Below the pieces are notes generated by a model, which did no database searches, was not told the DNA's origin, and worked only from the letters and a program-made list of their open reading frames with translations. This document shows, piece after piece, positions 1 to 10,469 of a stretch of DNA of 64,000 bases (within the stretch, counting starts at the first letter, position 1; every line of letters starts with the position of its first letter). Where the stretch lies: contig NC_089983.1 in NCBI RefSeq assembly GCF_036417845.1, forward strand, positions 19,497,207 to 19,561,206, given 5' to 3'. Position numbers and translations under genes: made by a program. Source of the stretch: Apteryx mantelli (Eukaryota; Chordata; Aves; Apterygiformes; Apterygidae).

Positions 1-379
1 ACTGTGGCTCACATCATCCATGTAGTGTGATCTGCTAAAGTATAAATCTGCAATCAATTTTTTACCCTTCATCAGCTTTATATCATAATGTTGAAGACAA
101 TGGAACATTGTTCATGTGCAACTGAATGAGAAATGTGAAAACAATAGGGTTTGAAGATGTTAATGAGGCTAGAATAAAGGCTGCAGAGACATTAATAGCA
201 GTGATGATACATAAGCCTAGAGAGTATAATTCCATTTATTGATATCGGGTGGACTCCACAGGCATGGAAACAAACAGTTCACTGTAGACTGCATAAATAT
301 ATTCTACCATAATGCTTGTATTTATATTTCTTGAATGCAGACGCACTTTAAGAGAAAAATATTTTCATTAATTAAGTAC
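1..379. other. Non-coding, presumed ANKAR intron
   Basis: This AT-rich stretch lies downstream (minus strand) of the last ANKAR exon visible here, whose donor GTACTT sits at 374-379. No further exon, RNA gene or repeat can be seen. The remaining ANKAR exons, including those for the ankyrin and armadillo repeats, would lie to the left of the window. Confidence 0.5.
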
Positions 380-560
380 CTTGCATTTAATAGCTTCCTT
401 GTAACCAAATCTTTTTTTGAATTGCTCAAGAGTCTGTGAATCAGTAAAGGCAACTCCTTCAGGCTTAAGAGTGTTTATTCTTTCATTTATGGCTGCCCAC
501 TGTGGTGTCTTATATAGCTGCTGATAAAACCCTTCAAATTCAATACAGATCACATAGTAG
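380..560 (-). CDS. ANKAR: ANKAR exon (intact frame)
   Basis: The acceptor AATTACAG precedes 560 and the donor GTACTT starts at 379. The first base completes a serine codon with the AG carried over from the exon at 2108-2223. The exon then encodes 60 residues including YYVICIEFEGFYQQLYKTP and TLEQFKKRFGYKEAIKCK and ends in phase 0. There are no stops. It is the last exon of this gene inside the window. Confidence 0.6.
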
Positions 561-2107
561 CTGTAATTAAAAAACAAAACCCCCAAGTTAGAAAGAAAAT
601 ATATTCAAAAACTCTCCATAACATTTTTGGTTTATATTCTTTTCTCAGGATAGCAATTTACATAGATAAAGACAGGAACATGCATGACATACGCTGATTT
701 TGGTAAAACTTTTTACAACATCCCACACGACTTATCATTAGCAAACTGAGGAAATATGCTCTCAGTAAATCACAGTAAAGCAGACTGCACACACAGCTGA
801 TTGGAAATCTGTGCTTAATGACTAGTTATTGATGGCTTATTGGTGAACTGTGATAACAGACTACATCCATAAGAGACAAGAAATATGGGGGATTTTTTTA
901 TTACTGCAGTAAGAAGCTGAAAAAAGGAATGAAGGTGGTATACTAGTGGACTCCCAGTCTGTAATATGTTAGAGAACAGTGTTAGTTGCTCTTCATTGCA
1001 GGAAGAATTAAAGTTTTCAGCTAAATTTGCAGAAAAGAAGGCTTAAATAAATGTAATGAAAAGCTTTCCACTTTAAGTACGGGCAATATAGGAGCACATT
1101 GCCTATTGAAACAGAATCTTCAACCACTGAATGTTATGAAGTAAAATATCTGTTAGGAATGGTCTACAAATACTTCATCTTCACTCAGAACAAGGTCATA
1201 AAACACACGACATCTAGAGGCCCCTTGCAGCCTTACACTGTTACAATGTATGCATTAAATATATATGCCTTGTCCTCCACCTAGCTAATCTTCAGGGTAT
1301 TACTGAAACCAGTAGAATGTAACTAGTTTATATTACCTCAGGAGTCAACTTGTTTTTTAAAGTATTTTCAGTAACTGTAATAGTCAAACAATTGGTAAGA
1401 TTTTAAACCTAAAAATATTTTCATCTTGAAATTCTCTATTTATGAAATATGTTTGAGTAATAGTTTTAGATTAGTTAGCACAAATGAAAGTACTTGGAAT
1501 TTAATACACCTTCATCAAGACTACCACTTTTCTTTACATGAAATGATATAACCATGGCCTCCTATAGGACATTTGAGCATTGTGAAATTTGAAAATAAGA
1601 GAGGACAAAACACAACCACAGCCTCTGCTTATTTTCAAACTTAAACATTAGTTTTATAGTGCTTTTGTAAGAATACCTTCAAATGTTTGGATTTAAGTCA
1701 TTGAAAAAGACAATTAAGGAATCTTATATTTTAAATGTATTTTAATATATCTAAATGAAAAAAATTAATGATTTTTTTTCATTTGTTTCTACAGAACTTT
1801 AGGTTTTCATTATTTCCAGAATAGCAACTACATTATACAAAACCAGTGGTTGCACAAAATTTAGCCAGCAACCCAATTAGATGCATATACAATAGTTTAA
1901 GTAGCATTTGATAGAGTTAAGCTGTTAAAATGAAACTTGGATCAAATTACATTTTCTCTATTAAGCTATAAAAATCTTTATTCCTGTCAAACTTTCATAG
2001 TGTACTCAGTAATTTCAGTTAAGTAAAAACCAATCTGAAAACAAAAAGGACCTATATTATTTTAAAGACTATATTATATTATCTATATTACTGCATATAT
2101 TCCTTAC
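561..2107 (-). other. ANKAR intron
   Basis: A 1.5-kb AT-rich intron bounded by a GTAAGG donor and an ATTACAG acceptor on the minus strand. Apart from poly-A and poly-T runs (for example near 1758-1780) I see no embedded gene, RNA or mobile element. Confidence 0.55.
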
Positions 2108-2223
2108 CTCTCACCATCAAATTCCATGATTGGAATAGGATAATGTTCTCTACATGGCATATCCACGTCAAACACCTGAGCCATATGGCTTGATACACTA
2201 TGTTGTATTTTTTCATAGGCAGC
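2108..2223 (-). CDS. ANKAR: ANKAR exon (intact frame)
   Basis: This is a short 116-nt exon between acceptor TTCTCATAG and donor GTAAGG. It starts in phase 0 and ends with two bases of a codon. It encodes AAYEKIQHSVSSHMAQVFD and then PIPIMEFDGER, without stops. Phase continuity with the exons at 3123-3340 and 380-560 supports all three assignments. Confidence 0.6.
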
Positions 2224-3122
2224 CTATGAGAAAACAGTTGTTAAATTGACTACACGGAAATCTTTACATTAATAAAACGATTGTTAGAATTACAGCCTCA
2301 CCAGTCATACCAACGCTCATCAAATGTGCAAGCTGGAGTACAATTCTGATTTTTCTTCATGTTTAAAAGTGCTTTGCATCTTCATACAGATTGTTTTCAC
2401 ATGACAGAGCAAATTAAATCCATATCTAATGAGAAGCATTCCTCTGGGAATAGTGAATCTGTTTTGGTGATTCCTCAAACTGGCATTATGCCATCCAGAA
2501 ATGCCACATATTATATATTAAAACAAGAAGTGTGATACCTAAAGGCTATGTATCTTTTAGGGCAACGCTGTCCTTCTGATGAAGGTATCTTAGGCAAATA
2601 GGTACAGCTCAGTATTACCAGCAAATATTCTAACAGCATACTTATTTGAGAAATGAGTACTGAACTCTGTAGTAGCCTGGTCTATAAAAACTGCTTGGAT
2701 AATCAAGCTGAACTTACAATTTAACATAATCTAGAGAAACCTATTAACTTAGGACAAGCATTTTAAGAACAGCAGCTATCTAACACCTGGCAATATCTGG
2801 CGCTGTAGAGGTTTTAAAGGCAAAATCCTACGCTGCATAGAAAAAGCAAAAGCCATAGTTAAAATTTCACCCTACTGGAATAAGCACTGTATTGCCTATT
2901 CTACAACATGCAATTCCAGGACAAAATACTGATTCAGTTCCCAATAGAGTGTGAAGACAGGAATGAAAGTATCCTCAGACTACATAACTTGATCCAGAGC
3001 CACAGCAAGACAGACAGAGAAGTATTTGTATGTTTGCTTTGGAGAAAGGGGTACACACCATTATCATTCTCCCCTCTTCAAGGACAAGTAAACTGCATCT
3101 GAACTACAATATTTTCTCATAC
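2224..3122 (-). other. ANKAR intron
   Basis: A 0.9-kb AT-rich intron with donor GTATGA and acceptor TTCTCATAG on the minus strand. No other feature is supported in it. Confidence 0.55.
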
Positions 3123-3340
3123 CTTATTAGCTGTAAAGACATGCACACATACATTACATGAAAGAGAGCAAACTAAAACCTTGATCTCTTCTGAAATATC
3201 CTGTATCAGAGTACCAACATCAAATTCAATTCCTCCATGGGCATGAAAATACTCATTCTGTGCATATTGAAAATGCTGACATTTAAAATGTTGTCCAAGA
3301 GAAAATGGTGGCAATTCTCTTTCAGTTTTAAGCTCATGAT
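3123..3340 (-). CDS. ANKAR: ANKAR exon (intact frame)
   Basis: The acceptor TTTTATAG precedes 3340 and the donor GTATGA starts at 3122. The 218-nt exon completes a phase-1 codon and encodes 73 residues beginning NHELKTERELPPFSLGQHF and ending VHVFTANK, with no stop. It contains a cysteine-rich stretch (VCSLSCNVCVH). No named domain is visible. The acceptor is preceded by a twelve-T run on the plus strand near 3349-3360. On its own this exon looks functional; its gene carries lesions in the two exons upstream. Confidence 0.62.
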
Positions 3341-3708
3341 CTATAAAATTTTTTTTTTTTAAAGAGAAGTAGTATTATGACAATAGTTTAAAACACTAAA
3401 TAAACTTATTTTAATATTGAAAATATTAGACTATAATTTATTTTAGTGGAAATAGAATATTAATATTATTTTGGAATAACTATATCAGGACGAATTTATC
3501 ACTAGTACAGCATGGCTGCTTTCAATGGAATTACACCTGGGGTGACTCTCACTTTTATATAATGTATCACAATTTAATTTCAGGTATTTGGAGTTACTAC
3601 ATTTAGAATACAAATTGCATCCTACATATTCAAATAGTTTTCTTTGTATTTTTAAATAAAAATGTAGAATTTGAATTTAAAAAATCAGTAAAATTACAGT
3701 TCTCTTAC

Positions 3709-4144
3709 TTGAATATGGCTGAAGAAGTTTACTTAAATTTGGGATTTCCATCTTCTTTTTAAACCCCAGTAAAAACGGAATCAAAAATCTCATTAACTTG
3801 AGGTATTCTATATTCCTGTGGATTGCGATGTTTTTTTCTAACTGTTTCATCAGAAGCTTTTGGTGAAGAGCTAACCTCTGCTGCAATCTCTGATACGTTT
3901 CTGTATCTAAATAGTCCTCTGTTCTTATAACATTGGTGAGTCTATATACTGCATCAAACCTAAAAAAATTTTTCATGTTGCTCAACCTGTGTACTACCAA
4001 ATGTCAATTTAAGTACTATATTATCAGCATATTGCATGAAGAAACTTTTTTCTTTTGTACTGTTTGGATTGTAAGTTGGATCTTCATTCATATGCTCATC
4101 ATAGATTCCCTCAAAATCATGTTCAGTAGAAATATCAATTAGAC
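3709..4144 (-). pseudogene. ANKAR: ANKAR exon with a homopolymer frameshift
   Basis: The acceptor is TTTTGCAG before 4144 and the donor GTAAGA starts at 3708. Joined to the preceding exon in phase 1, the frame reads GLIDISTEHDFEGIYDEHM and onward to QVEQHEKFF, where a run of seven T on the minus strand (3962-3968) leads straight into TAG at 3960-3962. With one T fewer the frame would continue as RFDAVYRLTNVIRTEDYLD, then LQQRLALHQKLLMKQLEK and IPNLSKLLQPYS, which is an open frame to the donor. The segment TTTTTTTAG also looks like a splice acceptor, but the nearest upstream donor-like GT would leave an intron of only about 30 bp, so a frameshift is the better reading. Confidence 0.62.
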
Positions 4145-4819
4145 CTGCAAAACATAGAAATACAAAAATCTACAAGGTCAAATGAAACATTTAAAAACAC
4201 TTGTTGCCTGCCATAAAAACATATTTGTACCACTTAAATGCAAATGCTGTTCTTCAGTTTTAAAAATATATTTGTCAGAAGCACTTTGCTGGTGTACCTA
4301 TAAAATGACAGTATTCTAATACAGTGGAAATTATTAGTTATATATTGGTAAAGGTTAAAAGATATTTTGTCTCTTACACCTTATTTATCATATGACAAGG
4401 TAACTGATTTTAAATCTTAGTTATACAGACATGGCAAGTAATATAAATAAAGCTATGTAAAATGATATTAGAAAAAATAAATACCAATGTCTTTAGAGAT
4501 GTATTTTGAGAAAAATTCATAAGCCTGAAGCTCTTGTTATTCTCAGAGAGGGCATTCTGAGTACTTTTGAAAATCTGACCACTCATTTAAGTACTGCAGT
4601 GGAAGCTAAACTCTTTTGGAATTTTGGCAAATGACCATTTTTGGTATCAGCTTATAATTTGACCTGAGGTCCAACAATTTATATTTTTTCAAGTAATGAT
4701 CCCAGTTTTTAGAAATGCCATGTATATATATGCATATTAGACTTATATTCATATGCAGCATTAGACTTATTAGGAGTGCAATAGCAGAAAATATCAAAGG
4801 AAGATATTTTTGTACTCAC
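4145..4819 (-). other. ANKAR intron
   Basis: A 0.68-kb AT-rich intron separating the two damaged exons, with donor GTGAGT and acceptor TTTTGCAG. Nothing else is recognised. Confidence 0.55.
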
Positions 4820-5467
4820 CTCCTGAGCAAAACTCTGAAAAAATATTTCCATCTGTTTGGGGTCTCCCATCTGCATCAATGTCCATTTCAGAGCGCCACA
4901 ACTTAGAAAACCTGACACATTTCTCTTTGGGTATGTATGCCCCATGCCACAGTGCTTTTAGCATGTAATCAACACTGATTAAAATTTGTCCAATTCTGGT
5001 ATCAACATAAGCTGGAGGAAGCTGACAAGAAGTGCTTTGATCATAATTAGCATCTCAACTGATCGAAGGTATCTAGTTTAAACAATAAATTCCAACAGCC
5101 AATTCTCTCAAAATCTGATGGACTTCTTTACAGTCCAAGGGTATATCTGAAACAACTGGTGCTAGCAAAATTGCAGTCCAGGAACTAATGTTTCTTAGCT
5201 GGCTCACCAGTCCAGTAGGAAGCTCTATCGGACAGTGTATGTCATCTTTTGAAGCCAGCCAACTAGACGACATGGTTGTAAGTAATTCCTGCAACTCAGT
5301 TTGGTCATACTTCTTGAAGAAGGCACTGGCATTTTTCTGCACCGCTAAGTTTGACAAATGGGTTGCCTCATCAACTTGTTCAGCTCTCGGGAACGCTTTT
5401 TTGACAGGCCTGAGCATTCTCCAAGAATATTCTTCTTCCGTTTCCAAAATAAGATACTTAAGAAAGG
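4820..5467 (-). pseudogene. ANKAR: ANKAR exon with two in-frame stop codons
   Basis: The acceptor reads TTTTTGTTAG just before 5467 and the donor GTGAGT begins at 4819. A possible start codon with A at -3 lies at 5415-5417 (MLRPVKKAFP), but the frame is also open upstream to the acceptor, so an earlier start exon is possible. The frame reads well through motifs such as SSSWLASKDDIHCPIELPTG and ELAVGIYCLN. It then meets TAG (5073-5075) and, five codons later, TGA (5055-5057). It continues without a frame change through ANYDQSTSCQLPPAYVDTR and KALWHGAYIPKEK to the donor. The text after the stops looks as protein-like as the text before, so these are nonsense changes rather than the true end. 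No plausible intron would remove them. The exon ends in phase 1. Confidence 0.65.
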
Positions 5468-6056
5468 CTAACAAAAATAAGAGAACTATTACTTAACCCA
5501 GTACTATATTAGTATGTACAAGAAGATAATACATTTCTTAAGGACAAGATTAAAAGCTACTAACATACAAGTTGCTCTAAAACGTCAATGAATGTAAGTG
5601 ATTTCAGTATGTTAAGTATTTTAAAATGTTATTTTCTCTAGAAACAACTATTTGGTCAAGAAAGTCCATAGCTTTAATAAATTCCTTTCCTATGAATAAC
5701 TGGATAAACTGAGAAGTTTGCCAACACCAAATTATATGGTTTCTTTTTAAAGCTAATGCCTAAACCTATTTAGAAGTCTTTCAAAACTATTTCTAATGCT
5801 TTCCTAAAAATCAGCAGAAAAGAAACTATTGGCCTGCCTGCCATAATAGTACACCACATCTTTTTAGTGTTCTAGGCTACACATAACTTTTCTGTAATAC
5901 TCTTACGTTATTCTTAGATTAAAAGTAACACAAAAAGGGTCATATTTCATCAGACTAATAGTCTTCTTTGGTCCAAACTCCAGCTGCTTTAGAGAATGAT
6001 GCAAGAAATCTTGCAAGCAGGTGTCACAGGATAATGTACTGGGACATCAGTTTTCC

Positions 6057-6115
6057 TCAGAGCACCAGTAAAAAATAAATAAATAAATAAATAAATAATT
6101 CTACCAGTGCTCTGA
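6057..6115. repeat. (AAAT)n microsatellite flanked by a 14-bp inverted repeat
   Basis: An AAAT-type run occupies about 6071-6099. The flanks TCAGAGCACCAGTA (6057-6070) and TACCAGTGCTCTGA (6102-6115) are inverted copies that match at 12 of 14 positions. Together they could form a stem with an AT-rich loop. Confidence 0.75.
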
Positions 6116-6654
6116 AGCACTGCAAAATTAATTTTTTTAATAAATATTTCTTTACAGTCTGAGTGAGTTATTTTGGAAATCCTCTTACACCCTTAGTGAT
6201 ACTTCATAGGAATAGCTATAATATGCTTTGTATGAAAACGAATTAATTTTGTCTGGCATGAGCATTCCTTTTTCTATATAATTGGACAAACTTTCTAAGA
6301 AACTAGAACTGTAAGGAAGCATGTTGACTACCAAGCTCCCACCTTACAAAAAAAACACTGGAGAGCAAGTATCCAGTTTTTCTGCTAACATTACCATTGT
6401 TTTCCTTCCATTTACACTTAGAAAAATAAACTAACTGAAGCTTCTCTTCAGAGGAATCCCTCTGTGTTTCTATTTTGCCTCCACAACTGCATTCAGGTAC
6501 TCACCCAGACACAGTCTGACTTTTGCTGTTGTTGTTTGTTTAAAAAAAAAAAACAAACAACCCCCCCCACACACTTTTTGTTTTGCTTGATCTTTTCAAA
6601 GAGATCTTCCTTGCATTACACAAAGGATGCCTTGCAATTTAAAATAAGAAGAGC

Positions 6655-7005
6655 TAAAGCTAAAGGAGCAGCAGTGAGTCCATGGAGCCCGGGGGGGGGG
6701 GGGGGGGGGGAAGGGAGGGCCCAGGGGGAGCTTCCCTGTGGCTGGGGCTCCCCCCCGGCCCAGCGCCAGCACCTGGAGTGGCTGCTTCTCAGGTAGCCAG
6801 ACCTGAGCGCAAGGCCTGTGGGAGGCCCTGGGAGGCGGCAGGCCCGCAGGCCCCGTGACAGCGGCTCCGACCCTCACCCCCAGCCCAGTCCACGGCAACA
6901 GCAATGCCCCGGCAGCACCCTGGCAACGCTGCCCTCCCCAGGCTCCCCCACCTGCCACATTCCCTCCCGCTTCCCAAACCTCCAGCCCTCCCAGCTGCAG
7001 GACCA
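6655..7005. promoter_or_regulatory. GC-rich patch with a G20 tract, possible ANKAR promoter
   Basis: This stretch of about 350 bp is sharply richer in G, C and CpG than its AT-rich surroundings and begins with twenty consecutive G at 6691-6710. It lies just upstream (minus strand) of the first ANKAR exon found and just downstream of the ASNSD1 stop codon. That fits a small CpG-island promoter for ANKAR, but no initiator or first exon is evident. Open frames across it on both strands are a by-product of base composition. Confidence 0.3.
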
Positions 7006-7117
7006 TAATAATACACTAGTGTGTAAAGAAAAAAAAAATAGACCAAATATTCTAAAACAACCACAAGGTTTTACTGAATTTGCATACAGGATACAGGCAG
7101 TTTCTCAAGACGTAGCT

Positions 7118-7379
7118 TTATACTTCAGCTACTGAAAGTAACTTCAGTCTGCTGCATGTATCGGAGGCTTTTTCACTGTTGCTCTCCAGTTTTGCAATGC
7201 GACATCCAAACTGTACAGCCCTCTTTGGCAAAATGGCCGAGGCTGTAAGGCCAAACTCCACAGCTGCAAGGCGCAGAATCAATTTCTCACCAATTCCTCG
7301 AGGTAAAGTCAGGTCTGCTTTTTCTGAGATAGGCAGAGAATTGAGGAACGAAACAACATCTTCATCAAGAAAAGGAAAC
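7118..7379 (-). CDS. ASNSD1: ASNSD1 last coding exon
   Basis: The acceptor TTCTTTAG precedes 7379 and the stop TAA is at 7118-7120. The first base completes an arginine codon with the AG left by the preceding exon. The exon encodes the C-terminal 88 residues or so of the asparagine-synthetase-like domain, starting [17 protein letters not shown] and containing [15 protein letters not shown] and the family-typical [16 protein letters not shown]. The tail is KLLSVAEV. With the two upstream exons the total is 1926 nt, or 641 residues plus stop, close to the human protein (about 643). Sequence near the end is what this family shows, so the stop is taken as genuine. Confidence 0.92.
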
Positions 7380-8564
7380 CTAAAGAAGAGATACACATGG
7401 GGAAAGACCCTTTACAAACTTGATACAAACTATCTTGGTCTTTCTCCCCTATCTCATGCAAAGACTTCAAAGCCCATGTCCGTTCCTAATTAAAGATGTA
7501 CTTTAAATGTTAGTGCTGCAGTACTGCACCAAGTCTTCAAGACAGATACGCTATCTTGGAGGATGACACACCATATCACCTTTAAACTCAGAGCCCTGGA
7601 AATTTTCAAAATTGCACTCAAGAAAAGAATAAAAACTAGCATTTCTGATGCTTGTTCTATTAAAAAAAAAAACAACCCAAACCCAAAACAACAACAAACC
7701 CAGAAAATCAGAAAATAGTATGCAAGAGCAAGATAATTTTTAAAATAACATTTAAAAGTTATCCTGAGAAACGTTAAGAATAGTATACAAAGCTACATCA
7801 TAACTTTGAACAAAAATATTTACACAAAAAATTCTGACAACCTTCTGGAGTAAAAGAATTACAGATATTTGTATCTAATCACAAAAAGGATTAACAGCAC
7901 TGCCTGTCTGCCATTGCTAAACTGAAAATGTATGATTAAGAATAGATTTGGAAAAACACTTTGTGGCACAAGGATCTCATGAAAAGACCTTCACGCATCT
8001 GAGCGGTCCCTGCTACTGGACAACAGCTATAAGGAATTTTTTGCAAGTAGGTGCTAGTGTGGAGGAGGTAAACAAGGTTAAATTGGTTCTTTAACTATTC
8101 TGATTCAATAGCCAGGAAATCCAGTGGATAATGACCATGCTGTTGTTGCTTCAGCAGGAATATGTGGCTTCTATGCTGTTGTACCACAGCCGCTGTAAAG
8201 GCTAGGTTAGGTAGTTGTCTTTTTCCAAAATCACCCCCCAAGTCACCGCACAATGAACTTTTCAAAGTTGTGTAAAAGACAGTTGAACTTAAAATGATAA
8301 AAACAACTTGATTTTGCTTATTCCAACATCCAACAGTTGCTGCGTCTTAAAATTTCCAGATAGAAATACAATGTTCAAGTTGTTATATTTTCTTAAAGAA
8401 CTCTTTTACAGTACTATAGATGACTTTCTTTTTTAACAGTACATACTAACACAACTAAATAGGAAATTAGAGACAAAAAAGTGCATACAAGTTGCAATTA
8501 CACTTTCTCCTGCAGTGTTAAAATCAGAATTTAAAAGTTTTGCTTCAAATTAAGACAATACTAC
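7380..8564 (-). other. ASNSD1 last intron
   Basis: An intron of 1185 bp with donor GTAGTA and acceptor TTCTTTAG on the minus strand. It contains an A-rich low-complexity stretch near 7661-7700 and no other recognisable element. Confidence 0.75.
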
Positions 8565-8746
8565 CTGGCTTCTTTTCCATGATCGCCAATAATCCTGTCA
8601 TCTCTACCAAGATTTCTAGAAGAAATGCGATCCAACTCCATTCCAATTTCTTTATTTAGACCCTCTAAGCCATATTTTTTGAAGCAAACATGATGTCGAG
8701 AATACCCAGCAAGCTGCTCATCTGCCCCAATTCCTGTAAGTACGAC
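8565..8746 (-). CDS. ASNSD1: ASNSD1 middle coding exon
   Basis: The acceptor TTTCCTTAG precedes 8746 and the donor GTAGTA starts at 8564. The 182-nt exon is in phase 0 at its start and phase 2 at its end, both matching its neighbours. It begins [18 protein letters not shown] (residues about 495-512), which corresponds to the conserved GxGxDExxxGY loop of class B asparagine synthetases. It continues through [20 protein letters not shown] and [16 protein letters not shown]. No stops or frame changes are present. Confidence 0.92.
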
Positions 8747-10469
8747 CTAAGGAAACAGAATAAAAGAAAAAAGATTAATATCCACACAGTCAAGTAATAT
8801 TTAGCAGATTTAAAATAGTTAACTACAACTTTGTAAGGAGAATAACTTTAATGTACATGTTTTCTCTATATGAACTAGCACAATGTGATGTGACTTACAC
8901 ATTTAGAGAGCCTGAAACAGTTCCCAGTCGCTGGAAAGCTTGATTTAATAGGTTCATGATCAGATCTAAAAGTACAATCATTTCTACCCATGCAAGGAAA
9001 AACACTGAAATAGTGTTATGTCTGTCACAAATATACCAGTATCTTTGAAGAACAGCGTTGCTATACAATATTTGTTATTACAATAATCAGGATCTATTAA
9101 GCATTTATTTACATTTACCTAATTTATCTATTAAGCATTTAATAAGCATTTATATGCCAGCCTTTATCGAAAATCATCATCATAGATTATGCTGCATGTC
9201 ATGTTTTCAGATAATTATCTGAACGTACAAAGAGATCATTATTAATTTATTGGCTACTGGGTAATTAACAACCATCTTATACAAAGTAAAAACATGCCAA
9301 ATTGTTCCGTCTAGTCAATGACAGATATATAAAATCTCATAAAGAGAAAAAAAACTAATACACCCGAACCATCATCATGCCTTCAACAGCAATTCACTAT
9401 AAAATTAGAATTCTTAATATAACCAGTCAAGTGCATACTACTATTCTAACACCTGCTAGTGGTCAACTTATGTATGAAACAAAATTACCTGTGCACAGTA
9501 GCATGTAATTGAGGGGAGAATGACACTGTCTCTTCACGGTTTACTAACTCGTGACCCATTTCAATGTATTCTGAACATGAACTAAACTTTTTCTTTCTCC
9601 CCCAAACCTGAGATATACAGCTTTAAGTAGATCAGTCAACTAAATCAACTCTGTTCTACAGTGATGTTATTTAAGCAAGCTACTGCTTCACTCCAACAGC
9701 TTTTTTTTTTTTTTAAACCCTAGTAACTAGCAGAAAAATAAAAAGAACCTCAAAAAGCAAGGGCAGCAATGGACTGCGAACTCCTGAACTTAAAAAGTTT
9801 ATTTTTCCCTGCATGAACCGTTAGGAGATTGTGAAGGGGTGGGGGAAGTGAGAAGAAAGAACTGAATTCCTGAGGAAAACATCTAGTTATTAAAAAAAAG
9901 ACTTATTTACTTAAAACTAAATATATAAAAACAAAAAGGAAAAGCTCCTTGTTATAGTTTGAACAATCATTCACTCAGATTGTAATTACAAAAGTTTCCA
10001 AGAAATAGTCTGTCATTAGTAATGGCTAACTTTGTCACATAAATAACATGCCTAAATAATAAGCCAATAACTTGCAAGCCTGGAGATGCTGGCACAAAAC
10101 AATATTGCTTAATAACTCATTAGAATTTATGTCACTAAATTTATTAACCTACTCAGTTTGGACTGAATAGCAGTTATTACTACTAGAGTTATAACACTGA
10201 AAATGATAGGTGTTGGTTGCTATTTTTTTCTAGTCATATTGTTGCCTATTCAAACTTCTTGAAAAGCCATGCAAGTTGCATAACAAATGAACCAAATACA
10301 ATTTTTAACCTCAGACTTACACAAAGATTATCAGAACAAAACTATTCTGCATTCTTCCAGTGGATTTCAGAAGTCTTATGAATGTTAAATACACTTAACT
10401 GATTCCTGAAACAAAACAGAACTGTTTTTGTATAAGTCAAGCATAAGGCAAAAACCAAAAGATTTGTAC
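8747..10469 (-). other. ASNSD1 intron
   Basis: A 1.7-kb AT-rich intron with donor GTACAA and acceptor TTTCCTTAG. A short local duplication is present: a 15-bp segment TCTATTAAGCATTTA occurs at 9093-9107 and again at 9127-9141. No gene or mobile element is recognised. Confidence 0.7.

Larger units (their letters stand above)
380..5467 (-). pseudogene. ANKAR: ANKAR 5' part, probably decayed
   Basis: Five minus-strand exons (4820-5467, 3709-4144, 3123-3340, 2108-2223, 380-560) join with correct GT-AG sites and matching phases into about 530 codons that resemble the N-terminal region of ANKAR, a poorly characterised ankyrin and armadillo repeat protein. The repeat domains themselves are not in the window. 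The name rests on the protein sequence and on ASNSD1 being the neighbour upstream on the same strand, as in other vertebrates. The frame is broken three times: TAG at 5073-5075, TGA at 5055-5057, and a one-base excess in a homopolymer at 3962-3968. Coding-like sequence continues on both sides of each lesion. Intact splice sites point to recent decay, or to assembly error for the homopolymer. Naming confidence is moderate because it depends on recall of the family. Confidence 0.62.
5468..7117. other. ANKAR-ASNSD1 spacer and ASNSD1 3' UTR
   Basis: This 1.65-kb spacer must contain the ASNSD1 3' UTR and the ANKAR 5' end. I found no canonical minus-strand AATAAA close to the ASNSD1 stop; the nearest clear variant, ATTAAA (TTTAAT on the plus strand), is near 6137-6142. 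A GC-rich patch at 6655-7005 with a G20 run may be the ANKAR promoter, but no first exon could be fixed. The spacer also holds an (AAAT)n microsatellite within an inverted repeat. Confidence 0.4.

Noticed and set aside
5000-5100. A mini-intron that would remove the two ANKAR stop codons
   Set aside because: The only donor-like GT nearby is weak (GTTGGA) and the resulting intron would be about 75 bp and would delete coding-like sequence.
6464-7135. Overlapping 91-136-codon frames around the G20 tract
   Set aside because: Composition effect of the GC-rich patch. The encoded sequences are low-complexity and run through the homopolymer.
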